Assembly (NCBI GenBank): GCA_022600955.1
Contig: JAHZJK010000024.1
Span: forward strand, 248,003 to 312,002
From: Gammaproteobacteria bacterium
GTDB lineage: Bacteria; Pseudomonadota; Gammaproteobacteria; Steroidobacterales; Woeseiaceae
Length of the DNA: 64,000 nt
Direction: 5' to 3'
Every line of letters begins with the position of its first letter. Position 1 is the stretch's first letter. The notes below the pieces were generated by a model, which was not told where the DNA came from, did no database searches, and saw nothing but the letters and a program-made list of their open reading frames with translations. Both the position numbers and the translations under genes were made by a program. Below are positions 9,666 to 19,844 of this stretch, one piece after another.

Positions 9666-10445
9666 TCAGAGCTGCCGTGTCAGGTAACCGCCGACAGATT
9701 GCAGCGGCGCCTCTTGGCCCGCTCGTGAAACCCACGCGACGATCGCCCTGTCGGATGCTTCGATCCGGATGTCGGGCATTTTGAGTTTCGCCTCGAAACC
9801 GGCCGCCGCACGCTGCATATCAACAGACTCAACACCCAGCGCGACGAAATCGTGGCGCAGCGTCCTGCCCTTGTTCTCGCCGGCCCGAACGCGTGATTCG
9901 AGATTCATCCCGAGGACCGCGACATGGACAGTCAATCTCTCCTGCATCGTCGCGGCGGGCGTGTAACGCACGGTAAGCTCGTCCCCGGACACACGCAGCT
10001 GCAGTACGCCGGAATCTGCCGCGAGTTCGTAGTTAGACTCATTGTTTCTCCAGCCTACCCATTCTGTTCCATCAAGGAACAGCCCTGGCGTGTAGACGAA
10101 ACGCGCTCCGCCCTGGTCTATATATCGTCGTTGCCGGTGCGAAAAACTCGCCTGTGCAAAGCGATCTTTCCAGCCGATGTAGTCCCAGTAATCGACATGA
10201 AACGCGATTGGTGTGAAATCTTTCCAGAGGCGATCGTCATCGGTGAGTCCGGCCAGCCACTTGTCGGCTGGAGGGCAGCTACTGCAGCCTTCCGATGTAT
10301 AGAGTTCGATCAGGGCGACGCGGGATGACCCGCTGTTCAACACCAGGTCGCCGTTGTTGCCTGTCGCCGCGACCGGCAAGGACATTAGTAACGTGAGGCC
10401 AAAAAGCATTCGGAACATGCGCATCAAGCTTGCCCTGGTAAACAA
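9666..10445 (-). CDS. DUF1223 family protein
   Basis: ALIELYTSEGCSSCPPADKWLAGL with thioredoxin-like CxxC and signal peptide. Confidence 0.88.
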   Translation of the reverse strand: MFTRASLMRMFRMLFGLTLLMSLPVAATGNNGDLVLNSGSSRVALIELYTSEGCSSCPPADKWLAGLTDDDRLWKDFTPIAFHVDYWDYIGWKDRFAQASFSHRQRRYIDQGGARFVYTPGLFLDGTEWVGWRNNESNYELAADSGVLQLRVSGDELTVRYTPAATMQERLTVHVAVLGMNLESRVRAGENKGRTLRHDFVALGVESVDMQRAAAGFEAKLKMPDIRIEASDRAIVAWVSRAGQEAPLQSVGGYLTRQL

Positions 10446-10481
10446 ATCCTGCTTACCAAGACCGGCAATCGATCTCGAATG

Positions 10482-11726
10482 TTACAAGGACTGGTTAGTG
10501 CCCGACGTTGCCCGATCTATCTCATCCAGCATCTGATTGGACAAGATGACGAATGCGACAAGGCTCGCGTCCGCGGCAATGCGTTCTTCGATCAGAAGGT
10601 CGAGCACTTCTCGTTGAACATTCAGTACCTGCTGCTTCTGTATTTGGCTACCTGAATCAGCAGCAGTTTTCATCGTTTCGCGAATATCGATCAGACGTTG
10701 ATAGAAAACGTCAATACGGTCTTTTCTAACTTGCAGTCGATTTCGATACAGCGCGAATACGCCACTGAATGCCGCGAGCCCAATGGTCAGATATAGCGCG
10801 ATAACGTCGACATTTCGCTCGACAAAGCCAGGCCGATCTCGGTCGCGAAAACGGCGCGTTCCTGGGTGCAGCGGTAGCATCAACTCAGTTGCATCTAGGT
10901 CTTCCTGCAGTTCGCCGGTCACCAGGGGGTAGCTTTTCGAAATCTCCTGAGCATTTGTGAACAAGGCGCTCGCGATGTCAAAAGCGAGTTGTTCGTCGAA
11001 ACCCTCATGCGCGATCAGGACGGTACGAGTCGACAACGTCACGACCGCCGTCTCCGCAATGCCCGGGTACACGCCCTTCGGCAACAGGAAAGGGCGTAAA
11101 TGATGATGCCTCAGAGCGACAGCATCTGCGACAGATCCACCGTCAATATCATTGGGAGATGCAAAGTTGAATAGTCGGTAGTCCTCGAGAAAATTGACGT
11201 TTTCCTGCGACAGCAGACCCCCGAGGATGAAATACACATCCGGGCTAACAGTCCAGGGGTTATCAAGTACCTCAATATTGTCAGCTGACAGGCCGAAGTC
11301 CTCGGCAAGGTCCAGCAGGAGTTGATGTGCGGTACCGCCGATCGGGCCGGCATATACGCTTGTGCCATCAATAAGTGCCACAAAGTCGCCAGCTACTGCG
11401 GGTTGCCTGTGCAACACATGAAGAACGCTGGGGTATAGCGGACTCAAGGTCATAATTTGCGGCAGCGGATGGTCTGGCTCCTCAACAATTGCGAGATCGA
11501 GGTCTCCGTCGAGCACTGCGCGCATGGCTGCGGCCGGGTCGGAAGCGAATTGCAAGTCGAGAATGATGCCCTGAGTGTTGAGCGTGTCGCGAACAGAGTC
11601 GGCAATCGCCGGCGCGGGCTCCTCGCTCGAGCGTCCGAGCGTGAGCGAATGTTGTTCTGGCGCGCATGCCGCGGCAAGCAGGATCACACCCGGCAGTAAG
11701 AGCCTTCTCGGGCGATCTGACGTCAC
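10482..11726 (-). CDS. TAXI-family (TRAP-type) solute-binding lipoprotein with C-terminal TM segment
   Basis: Lipobox LLAAAC, SDPAAAMRAVLDGDLDLAIVEE, internal TM VIALYLTIGLAAFSGVFALY followed by a helical tail. Confidence 0.7.
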   Translation of the reverse strand: MTSDRPRRLLLPGVILLAAACAPEQHSLTLGRSSEEPAPAIADSVRDTLNTQGIILDLQFASDPAAAMRAVLDGDLDLAIVEEPDHPLPQIMTLSPLYPSVLHVLHRQPAVAGDFVALIDGTSVYAGPIGGTAHQLLLDLAEDFGLSADNIEVLDNPWTVSPDVYFILGGLLSQENVNFLEDYRLFNFASPNDIDGGSVADAVALRHHHLRPFLLPKGVYPGIAETAVVTLSTRTVLIAHEGFDEQLAFDIASALFTNAQEISKSYPLVTGELQEDLDATELMLPLHPGTRRFRDRDRPGFVERNVDVIALYLTIGLAAFSGVFALYRNRLQVRKDRIDVFYQRLIDIRETMKTAADSGSQIQKQQVLNVQREVLDLLIEERIAADASLVAFVILSNQMLDEIDRATSGTNQSL

Positions 11727-12244
11727 CGCAATTCTGAAAGTTCAGCAAAATTGTCGTCAGCCTGCCGACGAAATCCGGATGAGTCGGAATTCCACAAGAC
11801 ACGACCATTGGTGAACCCGGTTACTTCAAAAAGATACAGTCGATCGTCTTCCAGCTTGAAATTGGTGTACTCAGGACAAGTAACTCTGCCGAGCGCGAGT
11901 GTAATCGCACAGAAGCCGGAATAGGCAGGCAAATAGTAGTCTGGTCTTTCGAGGAACTGAAGTCGACGCTCGTCGCTGGCAAACCAGTATGTTCTCCCAG
12001 CGTGGGCGGCAGAAAACTGGCTATCACCCATGACCGGCCCGTCAGGATCTCGATAGCTAACGACATCGTATCCACCAAGCGAAACGCCATCCGGCGAGCA
12101 CATCGACCAATCGACAGCCGTACCAATTTCTACACCGGATTGACTCTTGACCATCATCGGAGCGTCGTCTTGCGCAAGAGCGCCCACCGCAGACAGGAGT
12201 GAAGTCAGTGCGATCAAACCTTGATAGATACGTTGCCTGTTCAT
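11723..12244 (-). CDS. YHS-domain-like secreted protein
   Basis: GVSLGGYDVVSYRDPDGPVMGDSQFSAAHAGRTYWFASDERRLQFLERPDYYLPAYSGFCA is YHS-like; ATGA overlap with next gene. Confidence 0.75.
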   Translation of the reverse strand: MNRQRIYQGLIALTSLLSAVGALAQDDAPMMVKSQSGVEIGTAVDWSMCSPDGVSLGGYDVVSYRDPDGPVMGDSQFSAAHAGRTYWFASDERRLQFLERPDYYLPAYSGFCAITLALGRVTCPEYTNFKLEDDRLYLFEVTGFTNGRVLWNSDSSGFRRQADDNFAELSELR

Positions 12245-12387
12245 AGTGTGTCCGATAGTTCAGAAGATTAGGACCCGGCACAAACCGGGAATATTGCAAG
12301 CTCAGCCAATTTGAACGCATGTTAGCGCACCGTGTGATCTGGCGCTTGTGCGATACTGTGCGACTCCCTGATTCATTAGGAAATTGA

Positions 12388-13473
12388 ATGGCTGAGTTTC
12401 AAGTCCGAAAAGACGCATTTACCGAGAGTCGCATCGTCGAAGGCATCAATGAGCCGCCTGTTGGCGATGGTGAGCTGCGGCTGGCTGTCGAGCGCTTCGG
12501 GTTCTCCGCCAACAACATTACTTATGCGGCCGTTGGCCACCGGATCGGGTACTGGCAGTTTTTTCCGGCTAGTGGCAACGACGTTGACAACTGGGGCGTG
12601 ATTCCGGTTTGGGGCTTCGGTGTGGTTACTGAGTCGAATTCGCAAGAAGTGCAGGTCGGCGAGCGCGTATTCGGTTATTTTCCGCCAGCAAATTCGCTGG
12701 TTGTTCGGCCGACTCACGTTGCAGCCGCGACGTTTGTAGATGGCTCTGAGCATCGAGCCAGTCTGCCAGCGGGTTACAACACCTATCGTCGTGTCGAGGG
12801 CGAGGCCAACTACAACCCAGACCTCGACGATCAGCGCATGTTACTCTGGCCATTGTTGATTACGTCTTTTTGTCTCTGGGATTCGCTACAGCAGAAATCC
12901 TGGTACGACGCACAGCAGATCATAATTGTAAGCGCTTCCAGCAAGACGGCTATTGGGCTGGCATACGCGAACCATGCTGATCCGGCCGCCCCGAATTCGG
13001 TCGGACTAACCTCGCAGCGGAACCTGGACTTTGTCAGCAACCTGCCACCCTACGATTCCGCAGTCTCCTATGATGATCTGTCGAGTATTGATAGCAGTAT
13101 CCCCGCCGTTATCGTTGACATGGCAGGCAATGCCGAGGTGCTCGGAAGGCTTTATTCGCATCTCGGTGACAACATGAAATATTGCATCAACGTCGGACTG
13201 ACGCACTGGGAAGAAACAGAGGCCACCGACGTCAACTTGCGAGAGCGAAGTGAGTTCTTTTTCGCACCCGATCATATCGGGGGGCGCATCAAGGACTGGG
13301 GCGCTGCCGGGTTTGCGCAGCGAACCTCCAGTTACATTGCAGATACTACGCAAAGCTGTGCTGAGTGGCTGCAGATCACACCACTGGCAGGACTGCAGGG
13401 GCTGTCGGATGTATACCAGGAAGTCTGTGACGGCAAGGTAGCACCAGATGACGGATTGATTGTCGTGTTATAG
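12388..13473 (+). CDS. DUF2855 family protein
   Basis: FGFSANNITYAAVGHRIGYWQFFP and GFGVV...GERVFGYFPP, recognised as DUF2855. Confidence 0.8.
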   Translation: MAEFQVRKDAFTESRIVEGINEPPVGDGELRLAVERFGFSANNITYAAVGHRIGYWQFFPASGNDVDNWGVIPVWGFGVVTESNSQEVQVGERVFGYFPPANSLVVRPTHVAAATFVDGSEHRASLPAGYNTYRRVEGEANYNPDLDDQRMLLWPLLITSFCLWDSLQQKSWYDAQQIIIVSASSKTAIGLAYANHADPAAPNSVGLTSQRNLDFVSNLPPYDSAVSYDDLSSIDSSIPAVIVDMAGNAEVLGRLYSHLGDNMKYCINVGLTHWEETEATDVNLRERSEFFFAPDHIGGRIKDWGAAGFAQRTSSYIADTTQSCAEWLQITPLAGLQGLSDVYQEVCDGKVAPDDGLIVVL

Positions 13474-13502
13474 CGTCTTCCGCTGGTCCGATTCTCTTTT
13501 GC

Positions 13503-15470
13503 TTAGTGGATCTTGCCGGAAAGCATTGCAATGACGTTGGTTTCAGAGCCATCAAACTCACACGCGTCGTAAGTAACGTATTCACCGTCCTTGGGGTAAA
13601 CAACGCAATTGCGGCCAGCTGCTTTCGCGTAGTAGAGAGCTTCATCTGTCGAGCGCAACAACACATCACTGCCGATCGGGGTTTTCGGCACGGTTGAGAC
13701 CACGCCGACACTGATACTGACATACTCATGGCCGGAGCCCGGGTGTGGTATCCGCAGGTCCAGCACGGCCTTGCGCATGCGTTCCGCGACGATGAGCGCC
13801 TCATGAATATTTGCATCACCAAGAATTGCGGCAAACTCCTCTCCACCATAGCGTGCCACCAGATCGAGCGGCCGACTGGCGCAGTCGTGCAACGCTTGCG
13901 CGACTCTGGTGAGACAGTTGTCACCTTGCTGGTGACCGAGCGCATCGTTGTAGATTTTGAAAAAGTCGATATCCATCAGAATCGTCGCAATGGGCTTGCG
14001 ATTTCTGAGTGCACTGCGCCACATACGCAATTGAAACGCATCAAACTCTCTTCGATTCGGGATTCCGGTCAAGGCATCGCTTTTGCTGAGGTCATGCAAC
14101 TGCTTATTGGCTTCTTCGAGGTCGGCAGTGCGGTCCGCGACCTCCGCTTCTTTGGTGGCTACGGCCCTGGTCAATTCGCGGCGCAGTTCTTCGCCCGCCT
14201 CAATCGAACGTCTCAGTCGTTTGTGCGCACGGCGCAGGTTCGCGGCACGCCTGCGAAAGTGGGCAAACAAGGGGCGGAACTCGCGCGGCGTTGATGCGGG
14301 TGTGAGGATGTTTTCCCCATCGCCATCCGCGTTGAAATGATCGATTGCATGACTCATCTCATTGACTGCGCGACTGACGCGAACCACGATTGAGCCTGCG
14401 GCTAGCAGTGACAAAATTATCGCAAACGCAACCAGGGCGGCACTGACGCCGTAATCGCTACGCATCTGTGCCGCTATCCTGTCGACATCTATGCTGACGA
14501 AAACGCGCCAGTCATTCTCTGTCCGTCTGGATACGCCCAGCAGTCGATGCTGATCGCCGTCCGCCTCAATCGTATAGTCGAAACTGCTGCCATCCGATGC
14601 CATGCGCGCGGCGGCGGCGACAGGGCTGGCCAGGACGGATTCCATTTCAGCGGGACCATCGTCGGAAGACGAGAATATGACCTGACCGTCCTGATCGACC
14701 ATGACAACATTGGTGTCCTCGAGGTAAGGCCGGTCCTGTTGCAGGCGGCGAAATATGCCGAGATTAACCGAGCCCTCAATGACTCCTATGGGCTGGTCGT
14801 GCTGGTTGCGCAGCGGCGCGCTAATGCCGACGATGGCATCGCTGCCGAGCGCGCGGCCACGAAATATCTCCGAGATAAACGGTTCGCCGGTCTGCATGGG
14901 TACGCGGAAATAGGAGCGGTCGCTGACACTCGTCGTGCCGTTTCTTGCTATGGATGTCAAAAACCCGCCCATGTTTGACGTAGCGGCGATCACGGCACCG
15001 TTTTCGTCGGTCGCGAGCATTGTCAGAAAGCTTTCGTAGGTGGCGTGATTCAGCATTAAAACACGCGTCAGAGACTCAGCGTCGAAATTTCCCGCCTCAC
15101 TTGCTGTGGATGCGGCAGTCGTCACGCCAGCGACATACATATCGAGTACATGATTGACCTCACGGACAATCCCTTCTGCGTTTCTTTCGAGGCGGTCTGA
15201 CATGCGATCGTAGCGCTGGTGCGCCGAGCGCTCTGCGAGAAACAGGCCAAGAGCCATCGTTGGCACGACGGCGATCACGACAAAAGAGACAATCAAGCCT
15301 GTGCGAAGAGAACCCCGATTCAGGAATCTTTGCCCAAATCGCGTGGAACGCGACAGGACAAATTGAAGGACCGCAAGACCGAGGAAACAGCCAAGAACGA
15401 CTGCCGTCGCAACGCCCACCCACTCATGCAAGGCGAACAGGGTATCTGATGAGAAGAAAGTATCTGACAT
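13503..15470 (-). CDS. Diguanylate cyclase: N-terminal TM, dCACHE-like sensor, HAMP-like region, GGDEF
   Basis: GGEEF active site (ARYGGEEFAAIL) with RPLD placed five residues upstream (RxxD I-site); two TM segments flank a periplasmic sensor. Confidence 0.92.
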   Translation of the reverse strand: MSDTFFSSDTLFALHEWVGVATAVVLGCFLGLAVLQFVLSRSTRFGQRFLNRGSLRTGLIVSFVVIAVVPTMALGLFLAERSAHQRYDRMSDRLERNAEGIVREVNHVLDMYVAGVTTAASTASEAGNFDAESLTRVLMLNHATYESFLTMLATDENGAVIAATSNMGGFLTSIARNGTTSVSDRSYFRVPMQTGEPFISEIFRGRALGSDAIVGISAPLRNQHDQPIGVIEGSVNLGIFRRLQQDRPYLEDTNVVMVDQDGQVIFSSSDDGPAEMESVLASPVAAAARMASDGSSFDYTIEADGDQHRLLGVSRRTENDWRVFVSIDVDRIAAQMRSDYGVSAALVAFAIILSLLAAGSIVVRVSRAVNEMSHAIDHFNADGDGENILTPASTPREFRPLFAHFRRRAANLRRAHKRLRRSIEAGEELRRELTRAVATKEAEVADRTADLEEANKQLHDLSKSDALTGIPNRREFDAFQLRMWRSALRNRKPIATILMDIDFFKIYNDALGHQQGDNCLTRVAQALHDCASRPLDLVARYGGEEFAAILGDANIHEALIVAERMRKAVLDLRIPHPGSGHEYVSISVGVVSTVPKTPIGSDVLLRSTDEALYYAKAAGRNCVVYPKDGEYVTYDACEFDGSETNVIAMLSGKIH

Positions 15471-15671
15471 ACCGATCCAAAGTTATTGCTTTGGTATCGG
15501 CCGTGCGGCGGCGTTCTTTAGATTCTTGCGTTGTTCCGACGAGCGTCGTGTTTTGAGCGACCAACGGTAACGAACTGATAAACGGCCTGTTTTGCCGGAT
15601 GGCCGACATTCCAATAGGGGACTCCGATCCCTAGGATTAAAAGCGTTACAGGAACAGACGGAGGCATGATT

Positions 15672-15890
15672 ATGTCAACCGAGAAAACAGGACAGATCAA
15701 CAGCGCTCAGGCGAAGCTCACGAAGAATCCTGATGTCGTTGCTGCGCAGGAGAAGCAGCAGCCCGCCATCGAGAGAATCAAGGTCAACGCTTTGCGTATC
15801 GATGAGTCTTTCGACGGCGATCACGACCCATACAACAGCACCGGTCAGCATCTTGCTGACAGGATTCGGGACAGGTACGGCAGCGATTAG
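15672..15890 (+). CDS. Small hypothetical protein (72 aa)
   Basis: ORF with upstream GGAGG; MSTEKTGQINSAQAKLTKNPDVVAAQEKQQPAIERIKVNALRIDESFDGDHDPYNSTGQHLADRIRDRYGSD; no family recognised. Confidence 0.6.
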   Translation: MSTEKTGQINSAQAKLTKNPDVVAAQEKQQPAIERIKVNALRIDESFDGDHDPYNSTGQHLADRIRDRYGSD

Positions 15891-15930
15891 CACGAGTTGT
15901 GCGGTGAAACAGATTCTGTTTTGCGTCGCG

Positions 15931-17100
15931 TTACTCGTCCGGCAGGTTCTGAAGCAAGAAGCGCTTCACGTTCTCACCCATGACCTTGCGGATTTCTTCC
16001 TCAGCGAAGCCTGCATCAAGCATAGTCTGAGTCAGGATGGCGAGCTCGCTTGTATCAAACCGGACGGCGACGGAACCGTCGTAGTCTGAGCCCAACGCGA
16101 CATGGTCGATACCGAGCAAATCTACGGCATACCGAATCGACCTTACAACGCCCGCTGGCGTGTCATCGCAGATCGCGCCGTTCCAGTAACCGATTCCAAT
16201 CAGCCCTCCTTTGGCGGCGAACTCTCGCATCAGTTCGTCGTCGAGATTGCGGGCAGAATCGCAGGCGCCTTTGACGCCGCCATGCGAAAGAATGGTCGGG
16301 GCGCTCGACAGGTCGAGAACGTCGCTGACCATTTGCGGCGACGCGTGAGCAATGTCGATGATCACGCCAAGCTCGTTGGCGCGTTGAACGACGTCGCGAC
16401 CAAACCCGGTCAGTCCCGCACCAGTGATGCCATGCAGTGAACCGCCGAGCTCATTGTCGAAGAAGTGTGTAAGACCGGCAATGCGCAACCCATCTTGATA
16501 AAGCCGGTCAAGATTCTCTACGTTACCTTCCAGCGGGTGCGCTCCCTCAATCAGGTAGACGCTCGCAACGACGGTTTCACCGGCATCCCGTCGCGCGACG
16601 AAATCGAGCATCTCGCTCTTGCTAGTGATGATCTCAATTTCATTGTCCGCCGCAAGATCGTGCAGTTTCTCAAGCTGATATGCGGCCCGCTCATAAAGAC
16701 TGTCCCAGGTGCGCAGCGGCCAAAGAGAGGCAATTGCCAGCATAGTGATGTTGTCGGAGTCAGCACGGTTGCGGTCGTAGTTTTGTCCCTTTGGACTCTT
16801 GGTCACCGCACTCATTACCTGCACCGCGACATTGCCCTGACGAAGGCGCGGCAGATCGACGTGACCGATCTCGGAGCGTTTCCGCAGATCGCGTTTCCAG
16901 AGCAGTGAGTCAGAATGGAGGTCGGCGACAAACAAGGAATCGTGCAGTTGCTGCGCTTGCGGACTAATGGTGTAGGTATCGTGGGACAGGTTGACGTTCA
17001 TCGACGACTCAACCTGCCCCGGCAACACCCACTGAAGAATGGCGAAACCCAGAAGCAGGGCTACCCCTAATCCAACGAGTAGCCGCTTCACAAGTTTCAC
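15931..17100 (-). CDS. Membrane dipeptidase (peptidase family M19)
   Basis: FVADLHSDSLLWKRDL (HxD), VIDIAHASPQMVSDVLDLSSAPTILSHGG, VALGSDYDGSV. Confidence 0.93.
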   Translation of the reverse strand: MKLVKRLLVGLGVALLLGFAILQWVLPGQVESSMNVNLSHDTYTISPQAQQLHDSLFVADLHSDSLLWKRDLRKRSEIGHVDLPRLRQGNVAVQVMSAVTKSPKGQNYDRNRADSDNITMLAIASLWPLRTWDSLYERAAYQLEKLHDLAADNEIEIITSKSEMLDFVARRDAGETVVASVYLIEGAHPLEGNVENLDRLYQDGLRIAGLTHFFDNELGGSLHGITGAGLTGFGRDVVQRANELGVIIDIAHASPQMVSDVLDLSSAPTILSHGGVKGACDSARNLDDELMREFAAKGGLIGIGYWNGAICDDTPAGVVRSIRYAVDLLGIDHVALGSDYDGSVAVRFDTSELAILTQTMLDAGFAEEEIRKVMGENVKRFLLQNLPDE

Positions 17101-17102
17101 TA

Positions 17103-18008
17103 TCAGGTGCTCGAAGCGTCCGTAATGCTCTGGATCGACGCGTCAAGCGTTGCATCGAATTCTTCGCTCGATTGTTGAGCGGACAAGCCTTCGGATAGCG
17201 CGCGCGAAAAACTTGCGACCATGCCATGCTGGCGAGACAGTCGGTCATTGGCTTCCTGACGGCTATAGCCACCTGACAGTGCAACAACGCGAGCGACATT
17301 TGGATGAGCGACGAAGTCTGAATACAGGCCGTCCGACTCCGGGAGGGTCAGCTTCAGCATGACAATTTCGTCAGCGTTCAGACGGTTCAGTTCATCCATG
17401 ATAGCGGCGTGAAGAATGTCCTCAGCAGCAGCCTTGTCCGGGCAGTGAATATCGACCTCAGGCTCAATAATTGGCACAAGACCTGCGGCACAGATCTGGC
17501 GACCAATTTCAAACTGTTGCTTCACGACGGCGGATATTCCCTGCGCGTTCGCCTGTTTTATGACTGAACGCATTTTCGTGCCGAACACACCATTGGCTTT
17601 AGCCTTGGTCAGAAGGTCGTCGAGCGTGGGCATCGGGTTCATGACCTGTGCACCGTTTTCCTCATCTGCGAGACCTTTGTCGACCTTCAAAAACGGTACG
17701 ACATTCTCAACCTGCCATAAATGTGTGGCGGTCGGCTGGCCATTAATCTCGCGATCCATGGTGTTTTCAAACAGGATCGCGCCGAGGATACGGTCGCCGT
17801 TAAACGCGGGACTCGTAATGATACGCGAGCGCATGGCGTGCACAACATCGAACATCTCGTCGTCGCTGGACCACGCATCTGGCGTAACGCCATACAGGCC
17901 AAGGGCTTTCGGTGTGCTGCCACCGCTCTGATCGAGGGCGGCGATAAATCCGGTCTGGGTTTTGATTTTCTCTAGTTGTTGGTCAAAGCTGCTCACTGTC
18001 GGGTTCAT
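17103..18008 (-). CDS. Class I fructose-bisphosphate aldolase
   Basis: GFIAALDQSGGSTPKALGLYGV, GAILFENTMDREINGQPTATHLW, EPEVDIHCPDKAAAE, EIVMLKLTLPE. Start re-set to internal ATG. Confidence 0.92.
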   Translation of the reverse strand: MNPTVSSFDQQLEKIKTQTGFIAALDQSGGSTPKALGLYGVTPDAWSSDDEMFDVVHAMRSRIITSPAFNGDRILGAILFENTMDREINGQPTATHLWQVENVVPFLKVDKGLADEENGAQVMNPMPTLDDLLTKAKANGVFGTKMRSVIKQANAQGISAVVKQQFEIGRQICAAGLVPIIEPEVDIHCPDKAAAEDILHAAIMDELNRLNADEIVMLKLTLPESDGLYSDFVAHPNVARVVALSGGYSRQEANDRLSRQHGMVASFSRALSEGLSAQQSSEEFDATLDASIQSITDASST

Positions 18009-18135
18009 CTCTGCTGCTGGAATGGAGCGCAAATTGTACAGCAAAACCCCAGCTTTTTTCCGCGCAGCGCTTGAATTGGGGTACGTACAACACGCAGCGA
18101 AGGATAACGGCTGCTACGGCTTTCAGATTTGCTGG

Positions 18136-19808
18136 CTAGGGCAGTCTGCAGCCAGGATCGACAGGGTCAGGCCGTGTCCAGGCGGGCTTATCGGAATCGA
18201 GAAACTCCTCGGCGCGCAGTGTTCCGCCGCGCTCAGCCAGCCAATCGATGAAGACATCGCGCGTCAGTGGCTGCCTGTCGTCAATCGGGAAGCCTTGCTC
18301 CGGTATCACGTCGTCCAGTATTCCATCGCCGCCGAAAGCGATGTAGTCGTTTACGACAACCCTGATGTTGTCCGTGTCATGGACAATGGTGCCGCCTTGC
18401 AGTTGCATGAGTACGTGCATCGCATTGTTGTCGCAACTCACTGTGACGCGCATGCCGTGAAAGCCGATACTCCGCGGCCCGCGGCGCGCGCTCTTCGCGA
18501 TCACCTTGCGCAACTCTTCGCCAGTGAGCTCAAGAATCACAGCACGATTCTCGAATGGTGACAAGGCGTAAACACTGCCGAAGGTCAGTTCGCCAGAGGG
18601 CAGGCTTGAGCGGAGTCCGCCTGCCACATTGTGAATCGCTACATCGACCGGTAGTGACTCGTACAAGGCTTGCGTAAAAAGATTACCGAGCGCCGATTCG
18701 GGATTTCCCGCAAGTGTAAACGGCGTTTCGAGACGAACACCCACAGACTCGTTTTTCTGCGCGCCGGCAACATCAAGCGCGGCATTCGCAATAGCAAGAA
18801 CCCGCTCATCGGGTACTACGTTTTGGCCTTCATACACATCGCCGGGTGTTGCGAGACGAGGTGCATGCACTTGCCGTGAAAGACGTTTGCCATTCTGTGC
18901 CGATAGAACGAAATCAACCCGCCCGAACGCACGGGTACTTGAGTAGCTTGACGATATAGAGATGCCATTGACGATGTGCGCCAGGCCCTCGTGCTTATGC
19001 CCCGCAAAAATATGATCCACGAGACCCGTTGGCAGTTCCCTGGCGACCCTGAAAATCTCGCCGGACTGATCACACGATGAGAGATCCAGAGGATCAGCAA
19101 ATTCCTCGCATTCGGCACCTGCATGTGATGTCACGATGACCAGGCTGGCACCGGCAGCTCGCAATGCTTCAGCTTCGTGTTCAATAGTGGCGGCGAGCGG
19201 CGCAACCCGCAGACCTGGTGTATTCGCCGCGATAGTAGTCTTGAGTGCCATAGACGTCATCACGCCTATAACGCCAATCCTGAATCCAGAAACTTCGAGC
19301 ATTACCGATGGACGAACGTTGGGCCAGTCAACCGGTTGGCCTGTTTCCATTCGATAAGATTGGCCGCGAGAAGTGGAAAATCTGCCTCTGAGGCGCGGGC
19401 CTTCAAAGCGCCACGAGGATCGTCTGTTTCCGACTCAGGGATGGGCGCAGGTCCGGCAGGCCCAAAATCAAATTCGTGATTACCAATAGCTGCAGCCGCT
19501 ACGCCCATGGCGTTATACGCATCTACTACCGCGGCACCCTCGTTCAGGTTAGATTCGATCGTTCCCTGCCACATGTCGCCGGCGTCGATAAGGAGCACTG
19601 CGCCATCTGCCGCGCGTACCTCCCGCAAGGCGTCAACGTATCCTGAGATAGTTGTGAGTCCGGCTTTGTCGGCATCGGGGAGAAGCTGTCCGTGCACATC
19701 GTTGAGGCCGATCAACGAAATAACCAGCGTTTCGTCGGACCGTTGGTCCGGCGTCGTGCAGCCCACCAACAGGCAAGCAAAAAAGAATAAGGGCAGGGTA
19801 CGAGTCAT
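18136..19808 (-). pseudogene. 5'-nucleotidase / metallophosphoesterase split into two frames
   Basis: ORF 19302..19808 (lipoprotein N-term, LNDVHGQLLP, IGNHEFDFG) and ORF 18136..19350 (VTSHAGAECE, FAGHKHE, C-terminal nucleotidase domain) are consecutive parts of one protein; adding one nt near GAATGGAAACAGG restores ...AANLIEW-ETGQPVDWPNVRPSVML. Confidence 0.8.
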
Positions 19809-19844
19809 TGAGTAGGACTATACCCTGCCTTGAGCTGTTTCTGG

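Noticed and set aside
13728-14294. 188-aa plus-strand ORF inside the GGDEF gene
   Set aside because: Antisense to conserved GGDEF/HAMP coding sequence; no recognisable motif.
19302-19360. Programmed -1 frameshift in the 5'-nucleotidase gene
   Set aside because: No canonical slippery heptamer in frame and no obvious downstream stimulatory structure; indel is simpler.
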